64,000 nucleotides of DNA from Mycobacterium sp. SMC-8 (GCF_025263565.1 NZ_CP079865.1:3348001-3412000), one strand, 5' to 3'; positions 34,687-43,709 are shown, numbered from the stretch's first letter. Made by a program: numbers and translations. Notes: generated from the sequence alone by a model not told the origin.

Positions 34687-36297
34687 GTGAGTACTGAGAG
34701 TCCTGTCGACGTCGTCGTGGTCGGCGCGGGTTTCGCCGGGTTGTACGCCCTGCACAGGTTCCGGGCCCAGGGATGGTCGGTGCGGGTGTTCGAGGCCGCC
34801 CCGGAGGTCGGCGGCACCTGGTATTTCAACCGGTACCCGGGCGCGCGCTGCGACGTCGAAAGCCTCGACTACTGCTACTCGTTCTCCGATGAACTGCAGC
34901 AGGAGTGGACCTGGACCGAGAAGTACGCCACCCAGGCCGAGATCCTGGACTACATCAAATGGGTCGCCGACAAGCTCGACCTCCGTTCCGGGATCACCTT
35001 CGACACCCGGGTGGAATCTGCCGTCCTCGACGAGAAGACGCTGCATTGGGTGGTCACCACCGACCGTGGTGAGGTCGTCGAGGCCAGGTTCGTGGTGATG
35101 GCCACCGGACCCCTGTCGTCACCGTTGACGCCCGACATCGCCGGGCTGGGCACGTTCGGCGGGCAGATCTATCACACCGCCGACTGGCCGCACGACGGTG
35201 TCGACTTCACCGGGAAGCGGGTCGGTGTGATCGGCACCGGATCGTCAGGCATCCAGTCCATCCCGATCATCGCCGAACAGGCCGAGCATCTCGTCGTCTT
35301 CCAGCGCACCCCGAACTACAGTGTGCCGGCGGGTAACCGGCCGTTGACCGCCGACGAGGTCGCGCATGCGAAAGCCACGTACGACGAGCGGCGCCGCATG
35401 TCGTGGCGCAGCGGCGGGGGATCACCGCACGTGGCACATCCGAAGCTGACGATGGAGGCCACACCCGAGGAACGTCGCGAAGCGTTCGAGAAGCGCTGGC
35501 AGCTCGGCGGAGTGCTGTTCTCCAAGACCTTCTCTGATCAGATGATTGATCTGGACGCCAATGAGGAAGCCCGCAAGTTCTACGAGCAGAAGATCCGGGC
35601 GGTCATCGACGACCCGGAGGTCGCGCGGCTTCTGATCCCGAACGATCACCCGATCGGCACGAAACGAATCTGTACCGACACCAACTACTTCCAGACCTTC
35701 AACCGGCCGAACGTGCAGCTGGTCAGTGTCCGCGAGACCCCGATCACCACCGTCGACGCCACCGGCATCAACACCACCGACGCGCATTTCGAGCTGGATG
35801 CGATCGTGCTGGCCACCGGTTTCGACGCCCTGACCGGAACCCTGGCCAAGGTCGACATCGTCGGGCGCCGGGGACAGACGCTGGTCGACGACTGGTCGGA
35901 CGGTCCACGCACCTATCTCGGACTGGGCGTCGACGGATTCCCGAACCTGTTTCTGGTGTCGGGTCCCGGGGCGCCCGCGGTGTTGGCGAACATGGTGCTG
36001 CACGCCGAGGCGCACATCAACTGGATCGCCGACGCCATCGCGTATCTCGACGAGCATGACCTGGCCGGGATCGAGGCGACCACCGAGGCGGTGGACAACT
36101 GGATCGCCGAATGCAACCGACGCGCCGACGCCACGCTGTTCCCGCGTGCCAACTCCTGGTACATGGGTGCGAACGTACCGGGCAAGCCGCGGGTGTTCAT
36201 GCTCTTCATCGGCGGCTTCGGCGTCTACCTCGACATCTGCGCCGAGGTGGCCGACGCCGGATACAAGGGGTTCACCCTCATCGAGGCGCCGCCGTAG
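34687..36297 (+). CDS. Baeyer-Villiger monooxygenase, cyclohexanone-monooxygenase type
   Basis: A 536-residue class B monooxygenase: N-terminal FAD motif VVVVGAGFAGLYALH, GGTWYFNRYPGARCDVES, the fingerprint FGGQIYHTADWP, NADP motif VGVIGTGSSGIQ, and VLATGFDALTG. The length and NRYPGARCDVES block match cyclohexanone/steroid monooxygenases. It would turn a cyclic or acyclic ketone into a lactone or ester. A second, HAPMO-type enzyme is at 22761. The GTG start is supported by the leaderless -10. Steroid D-ring or C20 ketones are candidate substrates (inference). Confidence 0.9.
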   Translation: MSTESPVDVVVVGAGFAGLYALHRFRAQGWSVRVFEAAPEVGGTWYFNRYPGARCDVESLDYCYSFSDELQQEWTWTEKYATQAEILDYIKWVADKLDLRSGITFDTRVESAVLDEKTLHWVVTTDRGEVVEARFVVMATGPLSSPLTPDIAGLGTFGGQIYHTADWPHDGVDFTGKRVGVIGTGSSGIQSIPIIAEQAEHLVVFQRTPNYSVPAGNRPLTADEVAHAKATYDERRRMSWRSGGGSPHVAHPKLTMEATPEERREAFEKRWQLGGVLFSKTFSDQMIDLDANEEARKFYEQKIRAVIDDPEVARLLIPNDHPIGTKRICTDTNYFQTFNRPNVQLVSVRETPITTVDATGINTTDAHFELDAIVLATGFDALTGTLAKVDIVGRRGQTLVDDWSDGPRTYLGLGVDGFPNLFLVSGPGAPAVLANMVLHAEAHINWIADAIAYLDEHDLAGIEATTEAVDNWIAECNRRADATLFPRANSWYMGANVPGKPRVFMLFIGGFGVYLDICAEVADAGYKGFTLIEAPP

Positions 36298-36387
36298 AGC
36301 GATTGCGGTTCCGCTGCCTCGATTCGCGAAAGCGTCACGGCAGCAGGCGAAGTGACTCTCTGGTCGGTCGAGTGAAGGGCAGCGCCG

Positions 36388-37299
36388 ATGGGAACGTACG
36401 TCGTGACCGGGTCGGCCTCCGGCATGGGGAACGAGACCGCGGAGAGGTTGCGTGCCACCGGGCATGCCGTCATCGGGGTGGACATCGCATCCCCGCGATT
36501 CCGGCATGAACATCAACGCCCAGCGCTCGCCTCCATGCCGCAACCGCTCGAGGTGGTGGCCGATCTGTCGACCGCCCAGGGGCGGCGGTCCGCGGCCGAG
36601 GGCGTTATGGCCGCCTGTGACGGTGTCCTCGACGGCGCGGTGCTGGCCGCCGGCCTGGGGCCGGTGCCCGGCCGCGATCGCCTGATCGCCGAGGTGAACT
36701 ACTTCGGCGTCGTCGACCTGCTGACCGCTCTGCGGCCGGCGCTGGCCCGTGGCGACGCGGCGAAAGTCGTGGTGGTGGGCAGCAACTCGACGACGACGAC
36801 GCCGCTGGCGCCACGCCGGGCCGTATCGGCGCTGCTGGCCGGCGATACGGCGAAGGCGCTGCGCGCGGTGCGGTGGTTCGGCAAGCGTTCAGCCCCGATG
36901 ATCTACGCGGCATCCAAGATCGCGGTGTCGCGGTGGGTGCGCCGGCAGGCCGTCAGCCCGCAGTGGGCCGGTGCCGGCATCCGCCTCAATGCGCTGGCCC
37001 CCGGCGCGATCATGACCCCGCTGCTGGCCGAGCAACTCGCCAACCCGGCCGAGGCCAAGGCCATCCGCGCGTTCCCGGTCCCGATCGGCGGCTTCGGTGA
37101 GCCCGGCCGGCTCGCGGACTGGATGGTGTTCATGCTCTCGGACGCGGCGGACTTCCTCTGTGGCAGCGTGGTGTTCGTCGACGGCGGGTCCGATGCCTAC
37201 TTCCGGGCGGATGCCTGGCCGGCCCGTGTCCCGGCCCGGGAGCTGGCCCGCTACGGTGCGCGGTTCCTGGGTTACCGCCGGATCATGCGGTCGCGCTGA
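36388..37299 (+). CDS. Short-chain dehydrogenase/reductase
   Basis: A 303-residue SDR with TGSASGMG (residues 7-14), catalytic Ser in VVGSNSTTTT and YAASK. The C-terminal GEPGRLADWMVFMLSDAADF and GSVVFVDGGSDAYF are typical of the hydroxysteroid dehydrogenase-like branch. The C-terminal extension is Arg-rich. It overlaps the convergent HsaD-like gene by 17 bp and lies downstream of the monooxygenase gene. It may oxidise a steroid hydroxyl. Confidence 0.85.
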   Translation: MGTYVVTGSASGMGNETAERLRATGHAVIGVDIASPRFRHEHQRPALASMPQPLEVVADLSTAQGRRSAAEGVMAACDGVLDGAVLAAGLGPVPGRDRLIAEVNYFGVVDLLTALRPALARGDAAKVVVVGSNSTTTTPLAPRRAVSALLAGDTAKALRAVRWFGKRSAPMIYAASKIAVSRWVRRQAVSPQWAGAGIRLNALAPGAIMTPLLAEQLANPAEAKAIRAFPVPIGGFGEPGRLADWMVFMLSDAADFLCGSVVFVDGGSDAYFRADAWPARVPARELARYGARFLGYRRIMRSR

Positions 37300-38140
37300 G
37301 GAACCCGAGCACCGTCCGCTCGAACGCGGCCTTGGCTTCGATCATCACCCAGTGCCCGCAGTTAGGGAACACGTGGAACTCGGCGTTCGGGATCGTGCGC
37401 ATCGGCACCAGCGCCATGTCGAGCGGACTGACCCGATCGTCGCGCCCCCAGGTCAGCAGTGTCGGGGCCGCCACCTTGTGCATCGTCGCCCACGGCATGG
37501 GTGCGTCGGCCTTGCGCATCATCTCCATCATCGCGGCGAACGCGGTCTTGCCGTACATGCGCCGTGCGGCGGCGAGGGTCTCGGGTTCGGTGGCCAGCGC
37601 CCAGCGTTCCTCGATCAACTCCTCGGTCACCAGGGCGGGGTCGTAGACCATCGACCGCAACCAGTCGATCAGCCGCTGCCGCGTGGGGTCCTCGGTGAAC
37701 TCCTGTAGCAACCTGATGCCCTCGCTCGGGCCCGGGCTGAAGACATTCGTGCCGATCCCGCCGATGGTCACCAGCTTTCCCACCCGGTCGGGGTGCCGGA
37801 TGGCGAAATTGATGCCGACCCCGCCACCCATGGAGTTGCCGATCACGTCGACGCGGTCCAGCCCGAGTGCGTCGGCGAACGTGACGACCGCACCCTGCGC
37901 GTCCACCATCGGGTGTCCGCCGAAGTCGTCACTGACACCGAAGCCGGGGAACTCCAGCACCAGGCAGCGGAAGTGGCGCGCGAACCCGTCCAGGTTGCCG
38001 CGGAAGTTCCGCCAGCCCGTCACTCCCGGTCCGGACCCGTGCAGCAGCAAGAGAGGGGGTCCGTCACCGGCCTCGTGATAACGAAGCACGCCCGACGGGG
38101 TGCTGATCTCACGCAGGCTGTCCTGGTAGTCGACGGTCAT
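37283..38140 (-). CDS. hsaD: Meta-cleavage product hydrolase, HsaD-like
   Basis: A 285-residue alpha/beta hydrolase with LLHGSGPGVTGWRNF, nucleophile S103 in GNSMGGG, an Asp in WGRDDRVSPLD (about 234-235) and H263 in CGHWVMIE. HsaD-type C-C hydrolases cut the ring-opened product made by HsaC, giving a hexadienoate and a propanoyl-indane acid. Similarity to known HsaD runs along the whole length (RVSPLD, FPNCGHWV). It completes the HsaA-B-C-D set within the island. The dyad motif lies 43 bp upstream of its ATG. Confidence 0.87.
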   Translation of the reverse strand: MTVDYQDSLREISTPSGVLRYHEAGDGPPLLLLHGSGPGVTGWRNFRGNLDGFARHFRCLVLEFPGFGVSDDFGGHPMVDAQGAVVTFADALGLDRVDVIGNSMGGGVGINFAIRHPDRVGKLVTIGGIGTNVFSPGPSEGIRLLQEFTEDPTRQRLIDWLRSMVYDPALVTEELIEERWALATEPETLAAARRMYGKTAFAAMMEMMRKADAPMPWATMHKVAAPTLLTWGRDDRVSPLDMALVPMRTIPNAEFHVFPNCGHWVMIEAKAAFERTVLGFLSATA

Positions 38141-38177
38141 CCTCTGATTCCACCCCATCGGCGCGTGTGCGGCCACC

Positions 38178-38199
38178 GGCGTTCCAGTCAGTGGACGCC
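38178..38199 (-). promoter_or_regulatory. Recurrent dyad motif, copy 5
   Basis: GGCGTTCCA-GTCAG-TGGACGCC is an inverted repeat (GGCG-TCCA against TGGA-CGCC) centred on the same GTCAG core as copies 1-3. It lies about 43 bp before the hsaD-like start and 75 bp before the divergent MFS gene. Confidence 0.5.
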
Positions 38200-38273
38200 C
38201 CCCTTGCCGGCCCGGCGCCCGGACGCACAATGATGCAAAACGCCTCAATCGTTGTCCGCCAGGGAGATTCACC

Positions 38274-39521
38274 ATGCAGACACTGGCAGCCGACCAGACG
38301 CTGTTGCGCCGGGTCGCGCTGTCCAGCCTGCTGGGGACCGCCATCGAGTACTACGACTTCCTGGTCTACGGCACCATGAGCGCTCTGGTGTTCGGAACGG
38401 TGTTCTTCCCGGACTCGAACCCGGCTGTGGCCACCATCGCGGCGTTCGGGACGTTGGCCGCCGGTTACGTTGCCCGGCCAGTGGGCGGAATCCTGTTCGG
38501 GCACTTCGGTGATCGGCTGGGACGTAAGTCGATGCTGGTGCTGACGATGGTGCTGATGGGCGCCGCGAGCTTCCTGATCGGCCTGCTGCCCACCTACGCC
38601 GCCGTTGGCGTGGCCGCCCCGATCCTGTTGGTGGCGTTGCGGGTGATCCAGGGCATCGCCATCGGAGGGGAATGGGGCGGCGCCACGCTGATGGTCACCG
38701 AACACGCCGAGGCCCATCGCCGCGGCTTCTGGAACGGCGTGATGCAGATGGGCTCACCCATCGGGTCGCTGCTGTCGGTGGCAGTGGTCACGGTGATCAC
38801 CCTGCTGCCCGACGGCGACCTGCTGTCCTGGGGCTGGCGCATCCCGTTCCTTGTCAGCGTGCTGCTGCTGGTGATCGGCCTCTACGTGCGCCTGTCGATC
38901 ACCGAGAGCCCGGTGTTCGAAGCGGCACGACGTGCGCCCGCCGAAGGCCCGGCGGTGCCGCTCCTCGAAGTACTCCGCACACCGCGCACGCTGGTGCTCG
39001 CGTGCGCGGCCGGCATCGGCCCGTTCGCGCTGACCGCGCTCATCAGCACCTACATGATCAGCTACGCCACCGCGATCGGGTACCACCGCACCGACGTCAT
39101 GACGGCGTTGATCTTCACCTCCCTGACCGGGCTGGTGGCCATCCCCGTCTTCTCGGCGTTCTCCGACCGGGTCGGCCGACTGCTCGTGATGGTGTGCGGG
39201 GCCGTAGGCATCATCGGGTACGCGTGGCCGTTCTACGCGCTGGTGGATTCGCGGTCGCAGCTGTGGCTCACCGTCGCGATGGTGCTGGCCCAAATCATCC
39301 AGTCGATGATGTACGCGCCGTTGGGCGCACTGTTCTCCGAGATGTTCGGGACGACCGTCCGCTATACCGGCGCATCGATGGGCTACCAACTCGCGGCGTT
39401 GCACGCCGTGGAGGTCTCACGGCAGCCGCTGGTCGCGCTCGCCGCGGCATGCGGTCTGGTGACGGTTCTGGCGGTGTGGTGGATCAGCGAGACCCGTGGC
39501 ACAGATCTGACGACGGTGTAG
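38274..39521 (+). CDS. MFS transporter, metabolite:H+ symporter (MHS) type
   Basis: A 415-residue inner-membrane carrier with about 12 transmembrane segments. The N-terminal ALSSLLGTAIEYYDFLVYGT and FGHFGDRLGRKSML (loop 2-3 signature) are diagnostic of the MHS family, which imports organic acids and similar solutes. It diverges from the HsaD-like gene and shares the dyad motif, so it may import the substrate or an acid intermediate of the island pathway. GGGAG lies 7 bases before ATG. Confidence 0.87.
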   Translation: MQTLAADQTLLRRVALSSLLGTAIEYYDFLVYGTMSALVFGTVFFPDSNPAVATIAAFGTLAAGYVARPVGGILFGHFGDRLGRKSMLVLTMVLMGAASFLIGLLPTYAAVGVAAPILLVALRVIQGIAIGGEWGGATLMVTEHAEAHRRGFWNGVMQMGSPIGSLLSVAVVTVITLLPDGDLLSWGWRIPFLVSVLLLVIGLYVRLSITESPVFEAARRAPAEGPAVPLLEVLRTPRTLVLACAAGIGPFALTALISTYMISYATAIGYHRTDVMTALIFTSLTGLVAIPVFSAFSDRVGRLLVMVCGAVGIIGYAWPFYALVDSRSQLWLTVAMVLAQIIQSMMYAPLGALFSEMFGTTVRYTGASMGYQLAALHAVEVSRQPLVALAAACGLVTVLAVWWISETRGTDLTTV

Positions 39522-39968
39522 TGACCGCGGCCCGACACTCCCGCCGATTGCTTCCGTTGGCAACCAGTTGAGCCGCAGCGGTTTTGACACCTCCGTCAGA
39601 CTTCTCGGATCCATAACCGTCATTATTTCGCCATCATTGGCGGTCCAGGCCCGGGCCGGTCTGCCGATACGGTGCGACCGCACTGGTCAGAGCCTTTTTC
39701 CAGATCTGCTGTGAGTTAGCTGAATCCGTTGTTGTTCGTTGAACACGCTGTGAATGACCTGAGATTGCCGTACTTGAAGGTTGCTTTGTCCAGCGCGACG
39801 CTTCCCCATGATTTACGTTAGGTCCGGCTTAAAGCCGCATAAGACACTCGGCGTAGCCAGGGACATCTCTGGGTACACCGGGTCCGGAGTCAAGAAGCCG
39901 CTCCGTCAGCCAGGCATGAACTCTCAACGGTCGCCCATCGGGCGGCCGTCGACTTCCTTAGGACGATC
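39522..39968. other. 447-bp intergenic region upstream of the porin gene
   Basis: No credible gene. TTGACA at 39584-39589 resembles a -35 box, but no well-spaced -10 follows. TACGTT at 39814-39819 fits TANNNT and would leave a leader of about 140 bases. The region is AT-richer than its surroundings. MspA-type porin genes are known for long leaders, so this is probably the porin promoter and 5' UTR. Confidence 0.5.
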
Positions 39969-40619
39969 ATGAAGGTAATCAGTCGGGTGCTGATCGCGAT
40001 GGTCGCGTCCATCGCGGCGTTGTTCGTGAGCACTGGCACTTCGCACGCAGGGCTGGACAACGAGCTGAGCCTGGTCGACGGTCAGGGCCGGACGTTGACG
40101 ATCCAGCAGTGGGACACGTTCCTCAACGGCGTGTTTCCGTTGGACCGCAACCGCCTGACCCGGGAGTGGTTCCACTCGGGCAAGGCGACCTACATCGTGG
40201 CCGGCGAGGGCGCCGATGACTTCGAGGGCACGCTGGAGCTGGGTTACCAGGTCGGCTTCCCGTGGTCGCTGGGTGTGGGCATCAACTTCAGCTACACCAC
40301 CCCGAACATCGCCTACGACGGCTTCGGCTTCGGCCCGCAGGTAGACGACCCGTTCTTGGGCTTCGGCGACAGCATCGTGACCCCGCCGCTGTTCCCGGGC
40401 GTGTCGATCTCGGCGGATCTGGGCAACGGCCCGGGTATCCAGGAGGTCGCGACCTTCTCGGTGGACGTGGCCGGGCCGGGCGGTTCGGTGGCGGTGTCCA
40501 ACGCGCACGGCACGGTGACCGGTGCTGCCGGTGGTGTGCTGCTGCGTCCGTTCGCCCGCCTGATTTCGTCGACCGGTGACAGCGTCACCACCTACGGCGA
40601 GCCCTGGAACATGAACTGA
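39969..40619 (+). CDS. mspA: MspA-family outer-membrane porin
   Basis: A 216-residue precursor: a 27-residue signal peptide (cleavage after SHA) and a 189-residue mature protein beginning GLDNELSLVDGQG. Most of the mature chain matches MspA of M. smegmatis (for example GVFPLDRNRLTREWFHSGKA, LFPGVSISADLGNGPGIQEV, DSVTTYGEPWNMN), which forms an octameric goblet pore in the mycomembrane for small hydrophilic solutes. The constriction loop differs: MspA has D90, D91 and D93, while this chain reads D90, G91, G93 (YDGFGFGPQVDDPFLGFGD) with about five extra residues and acids at 99, 100 and 107. Pore charge and conductance may differ. Confidence 0.93.
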   Translation: MKVISRVLIAMVASIAALFVSTGTSHAGLDNELSLVDGQGRTLTIQQWDTFLNGVFPLDRNRLTREWFHSGKATYIVAGEGADDFEGTLELGYQVGFPWSLGVGINFSYTTPNIAYDGFGFGPQVDDPFLGFGDSIVTPPLFPGVSISADLGNGPGIQEVATFSVDVAGPGGSVAVSNAHGTVTGAAGGVLLRPFARLISSTGDSVTTYGEPWNMN

Positions 40620-40634
40620 CAGGTTCCACGACAG

Positions 40635-40674
40635 GTGGCCCTCCGGCGCGAGTCCGGGGGGCCACTTTCGGTTT
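40635..40674 (+). terminator. Rho-independent terminator after the porin gene
   Basis: GTGGCCCTCCGG (40635-40646) pairs with CCGGGGGGCCAC (40654-40665) in a 12-bp stem with one G-U pair and a 7-base loop, followed by TTTCGGTTT. It is among the strongest intrinsic terminators in the window and fits a highly expressed single-gene unit. Confidence 0.85.
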
Positions 40675-40768
40675 CAGACGGGCCCGCTCCCGGCCTCAAG
40701 GCGATCGCGGTCAGCGAGGGAGGCGAGGCCCCCGCAAGTCAATCGGCCGATGGCGTGGGATCGTCTCG

Positions 40769-41572
40769 TCACGGCGCCGTGAAGAGCTGCTCCGCCGATT
40801 GTGAAGGATCGAAGGCGACGTGCGGACGGCCGGTCCGCGGGTGCGAGCCGACGCTGGCCGAGATGCCCCACACGTCGGCGATCAGCGTTGCGGTGAGCAC
40901 GGTTTCGGGCGGACCCGTGCACACCGGCGCTCCGTTCCGCAGCACCACGACATGGTCGCAGTAATGGGCGGCCAGGTTGAGATCGTGCAGGGCGACCACC
41001 GCCGTCACACCGAGGCGGGCTGGTAGTGCCAGCACGTCGAATTGGTGCCGGACGTCGAGGTGATTGGTCGGTTCGTCCATCACCAGCAGCCGCGGTCGCT
41101 GAGCCAGCGCACGTGCCACCAGGACGCGTTGACGCTCACCGCCGGACAGCAGCGCGAAGCTCCGGTCGGTCAGGGCCGAGGCGTCGACGAGCGCCAGTGC
41201 CTCGGCGATGACGGCCTCGTCGGAAGTGTTGTCGCCCTGGAACATCCGCTTGTGCGGCGCCCGGCCCATAGCGACCACATCGCGCACCAGCAGGTCGAAG
41301 TCACCGGTTTCGTCCTGCAGCACGGCGGCCGTCGTGCGCGCCCGCTGCCGTGGAGTCATCGACGCCACGTCGGCGCCGTCCACGGTGACCGAACCCGACG
41401 ACGGTCGCAGGATGCCCAGCAGCGCGCGCAGCAGCGTCGACTTCCCGCAGCCGTTGGGGCCCACCACACCGACGACGGTGCCCGGTGGGGCGGTCACATC
41501 GACACCATTGAGGACGCGACGCCCGCCGCGGTCGACGCAGAGCGCGCCGATCTCGACCCGTGCCGAGTTCAC
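40769..41572 (-). CDS. ABC transporter ATPase, BtuD/FecE type
   Basis: A 267-residue nucleotide-binding subunit: Walker A GPNGCGKST, signature LLSGGERQRV, Walker B RLLVMDEPTNHLD, and the H-loop in VALHDLN. It belongs to the iron-siderophore/vitamin B12 importer class. The GTG start overlaps the permease stop (GTGA). It is the third gene of a binding protein-permease-ATPase operon that follows a cobalamin riboswitch, so corrinoid or cobalt import is favoured over iron. Confidence 0.88.
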   Translation of the reverse strand: MNSARVEIGALCVDRGGRRVLNGVDVTAPPGTVVGVVGPNGCGKSTLLRALLGILRPSSGSVTVDGADVASMTPRQRARTTAAVLQDETGDFDLLVRDVVAMGRAPHKRMFQGDNTSDEAVIAEALALVDASALTDRSFALLSGGERQRVLVARALAQRPRLLVMDEPTNHLDVRHQFDVLALPARLGVTAVVALHDLNLAAHYCDHVVVLRNGAPVCTGPPETVLTATLIADVWGISASVGSHPRTGRPHVAFDPSQSAEQLFTAP

Positions 41573-42669
41573 CGGGGCACCGCCGCGACGCGGCGGCGCG
41601 CGTCCCGCCACAGCAGCCAGAGAAAGAACGGGCCGCCGCACAGGGCCGTCAGGACGCCGACCGGGATCTCCTGCGGCGCGGCCAGAGTGCGAGCGGCGAT
41701 GTCGGCCAGCACCAGAAAGCCGGCCCCGGCCAGCGCGGCGGCAGGCAGCGCGTGGCGGTGGTCGCTGCCGACCACCAGTCGCACCGCGTGCGGGAGCATG
41801 AGCCCGACAAATCCGATCGGACCGCTGGCGGCGACCAGCACCCCGGTCGCCAACGACGTCAGAACGAACATCCGGGCCCGGAAGCGTTGCGTGTCGACGC
41901 CCATGGTGGCCGCGGCGGCCTCTCCGGCCAGCAGCACGTTGAGGGTCCGGGCCTGGGCCAGCAGCAGGATCACGCCGGCTGCCACCACGGCCAGCGGCAG
42001 CCACAGCGTGTCCCATCGTGCGCTGCCCAACCCGCCGAGCAACCAGGTGAGCACCTGCCGGGCGCGGTCGCCGCTGTCGGCGGTCAAAAGCATCAAACTG
42101 GTGACCGCCGACAGCGCGTAGGACACCGCAACGCCGGCGAGGATCAGCCGCGTGGTGGTGATCTGCCCTGCGCCGCCGGACAATCCGTAGACCAGGCCGA
42201 GTGCGGCCAGCGATCCGGCGAACGCGGCGAGCGATGGAGACAGCCAGCCGAGGACACCGATGCCGGAGACGATGACCGCCACCGCGCCCACCGACGCGCC
42301 CGAGGACACACCCAGCAGGAACGGCTCGGCCAGCGGATTGCGGACAAGCGCCTGCAGCGTCATCCCGACCACCGCTAGGCCGGCCCCGACCACCGCGCCC
42401 AGCAACACCCTTGGAGCGCGCACCTGGGTGACCACCGTGTGAACGTGCGCGGGCACGTCGGTATCCGCCGCGGAGGGGAACACGGTCGCCGCGACACTGC
42501 GGACGACATCGGCGGGAGGGATGGCGATCGAGCCGATCGCCAAGCCGGCGGTGACCGCGCCGACGAGTAGCAGGCACAGCCCGGCCAGCACGAGCGGATA
42601 CGGCGGACGGCGCGGACTCCCGCGCGGCGGCGCGTTCGTCCCGTCCTCGAGCGCTGTGGGTGTGCTCAC
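41569..42669 (-). CDS. ABC transporter permease, BtuC/FecCD type
   Basis: A 366-residue FecCD-family permease with about ten membrane segments. Family blocks are RAPRVLLGAVVGAGLAVVGM, LQALVRNPLAEPFLLGVSSG, GPIGFVGLMLPHAVRLVVG and IPVGVLTALCGGPFFLWLL. It forms the membrane channel of an importer with the adjacent ATPase and lipoprotein. The GTG start at 42669 overlaps the binding-protein stop. The riboswitch upstream of the operon indicates a cobalamin-type substrate. Confidence 0.88.
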   Translation of the reverse strand: MSTPTALEDGTNAPPRGSPRRPPYPLVLAGLCLLLVGAVTAGLAIGSIAIPPADVVRSVAATVFPSAADTDVPAHVHTVVTQVRAPRVLLGAVVGAGLAVVGMTLQALVRNPLAEPFLLGVSSGASVGAVAVIVSGIGVLGWLSPSLAAFAGSLAALGLVYGLSGGAGQITTTRLILAGVAVSYALSAVTSLMLLTADSGDRARQVLTWLLGGLGSARWDTLWLPLAVVAAGVILLLAQARTLNVLLAGEAAAATMGVDTQRFRARMFVLTSLATGVLVAASGPIGFVGLMLPHAVRLVVGSDHRHALPAAALAGAGFLVLADIAARTLAAPQEIPVGVLTALCGGPFFLWLLWRDARRRVAAVPR

Positions 42670-43667
42670 CGGAACCGGTCCGGATGCAGCTGGCGGGCCA
42701 GCGCCTCGACCGCGAACGGCGCTCGCACTCCGAGCACAGCGTCCTGCAGGGTCAGCACGGCGAAGCGGTCCTCCCGGATCGCGGTCACCGCAGCCAATTC
42801 GGGCTTGCTGGTGAGGAACCGCTTCTTCTGCTCCACCGATGGGGTGCCGTGATAGTCGTAGATGACGATCACGTCGGGATCGCGCTGAAGCACCTGCTCC
42901 CACGACACGTCGGCGAAGGTGTCGTCCAGGTCGGCGAAGATGTTGCTCGCACCCGCGAGGGTGATGATCTGATCGCCGATTCCCCTGCGGCCGGCGGTGA
43001 ACGCCGCGTCCTCACCGCTGTCGTACACGAACGCCGTGAGTGGTTCGGCGCCGGTGATCCGCTCCTGAGTGGCCGCGACGCTGGACCGCATCTCGCCGAC
43101 GAGTCCGCCGGCACGCTCCTCCACTCCGAAGATCCGCCCGATGGTGTGGACTTCGGCGTACACATCGTCCATCGTGATCGGTTTGGTAGCACAGTATTCC
43201 GGGTTCAGATAGGTACTCACCCCCGCGTCGGTGAACGCCTGCCGGGAGCGCCCGGCCGCGTCGTCGAAGGCGCTGGCATACCCGCCGTAGACGAAATCGG
43301 GTGCCACCGAGAGGATCTGCTCCAATGACGCGTCCTTGCCGGAAAGTTCGGGAATCGACCGGTACGCCTCATCATGGCGGGGCAGCGGGGGATTGTCCGG
43401 GTAGACCGTCGCGGCGATCGAGTCCCGCAGGCCGAGTGCGAGCATCAGCTCAGCCGGATGCTGGAAATACCCGACCGCGCGCTCCGGCGGCGCCGCGACG
43501 ATGACCTGCTGACCGCAATTGTCGATGGTCACCGGGAAACCGTTATGCCGCAGCATTTCTGGTGACTGCGACGGCGGGGATGCGCATCCGCCCGCCGACG
43601 CTGCGATGACAAGGACGGCACACGAGACGATCAACCCGCGCCGCCGCGAGGGGACAAGGTAATGCAC
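42666..43667 (-). CDS. Substrate-binding lipoprotein, BtuF/FecB type
   Basis: A 333-residue secreted lipoprotein. RRRGLIVSCAVLVIAASAGGC is a lipoprotein signal with a Cys acceptor at about residue 28, followed by a type III binding-protein fold (AVGYFQHPAELMLALGLRD, VAPDFVYGGYASAFDD, DPDVIVIYDYHG). It captures substrate for the FecCD-type permease. The start chosen is GTG 43667 with GGAG 8 bases upstream; GTG 43694 is possible. A cobalamin riboswitch lies immediately upstream, so B12, another corrinoid or cobalt is the expected ligand; sequence alone cannot exclude a siderophore. Confidence 0.85.
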   Translation of the reverse strand: MHYLVPSRRRGLIVSCAVLVIAASAGGCASPPSQSPEMLRHNGFPVTIDNCGQQVIVAAPPERAVGYFQHPAELMLALGLRDSIAATVYPDNPPLPRHDEAYRSIPELSGKDASLEQILSVAPDFVYGGYASAFDDAAGRSRQAFTDAGVSTYLNPEYCATKPITMDDVYAEVHTIGRIFGVEERAGGLVGEMRSSVAATQERITGAEPLTAFVYDSGEDAAFTAGRRGIGDQIITLAGASNIFADLDDTFADVSWEQVLQRDPDVIVIYDYHGTPSVEQKKRFLTSKPELAAVTAIREDRFAVLTLQDAVLGVRAPFAVEALARQLHPDRFR

Positions 43668-43709
43668 TGCATCGGCTCCATCCGGGATCTCCACGTCCCA
43701 GTGAGAGGG

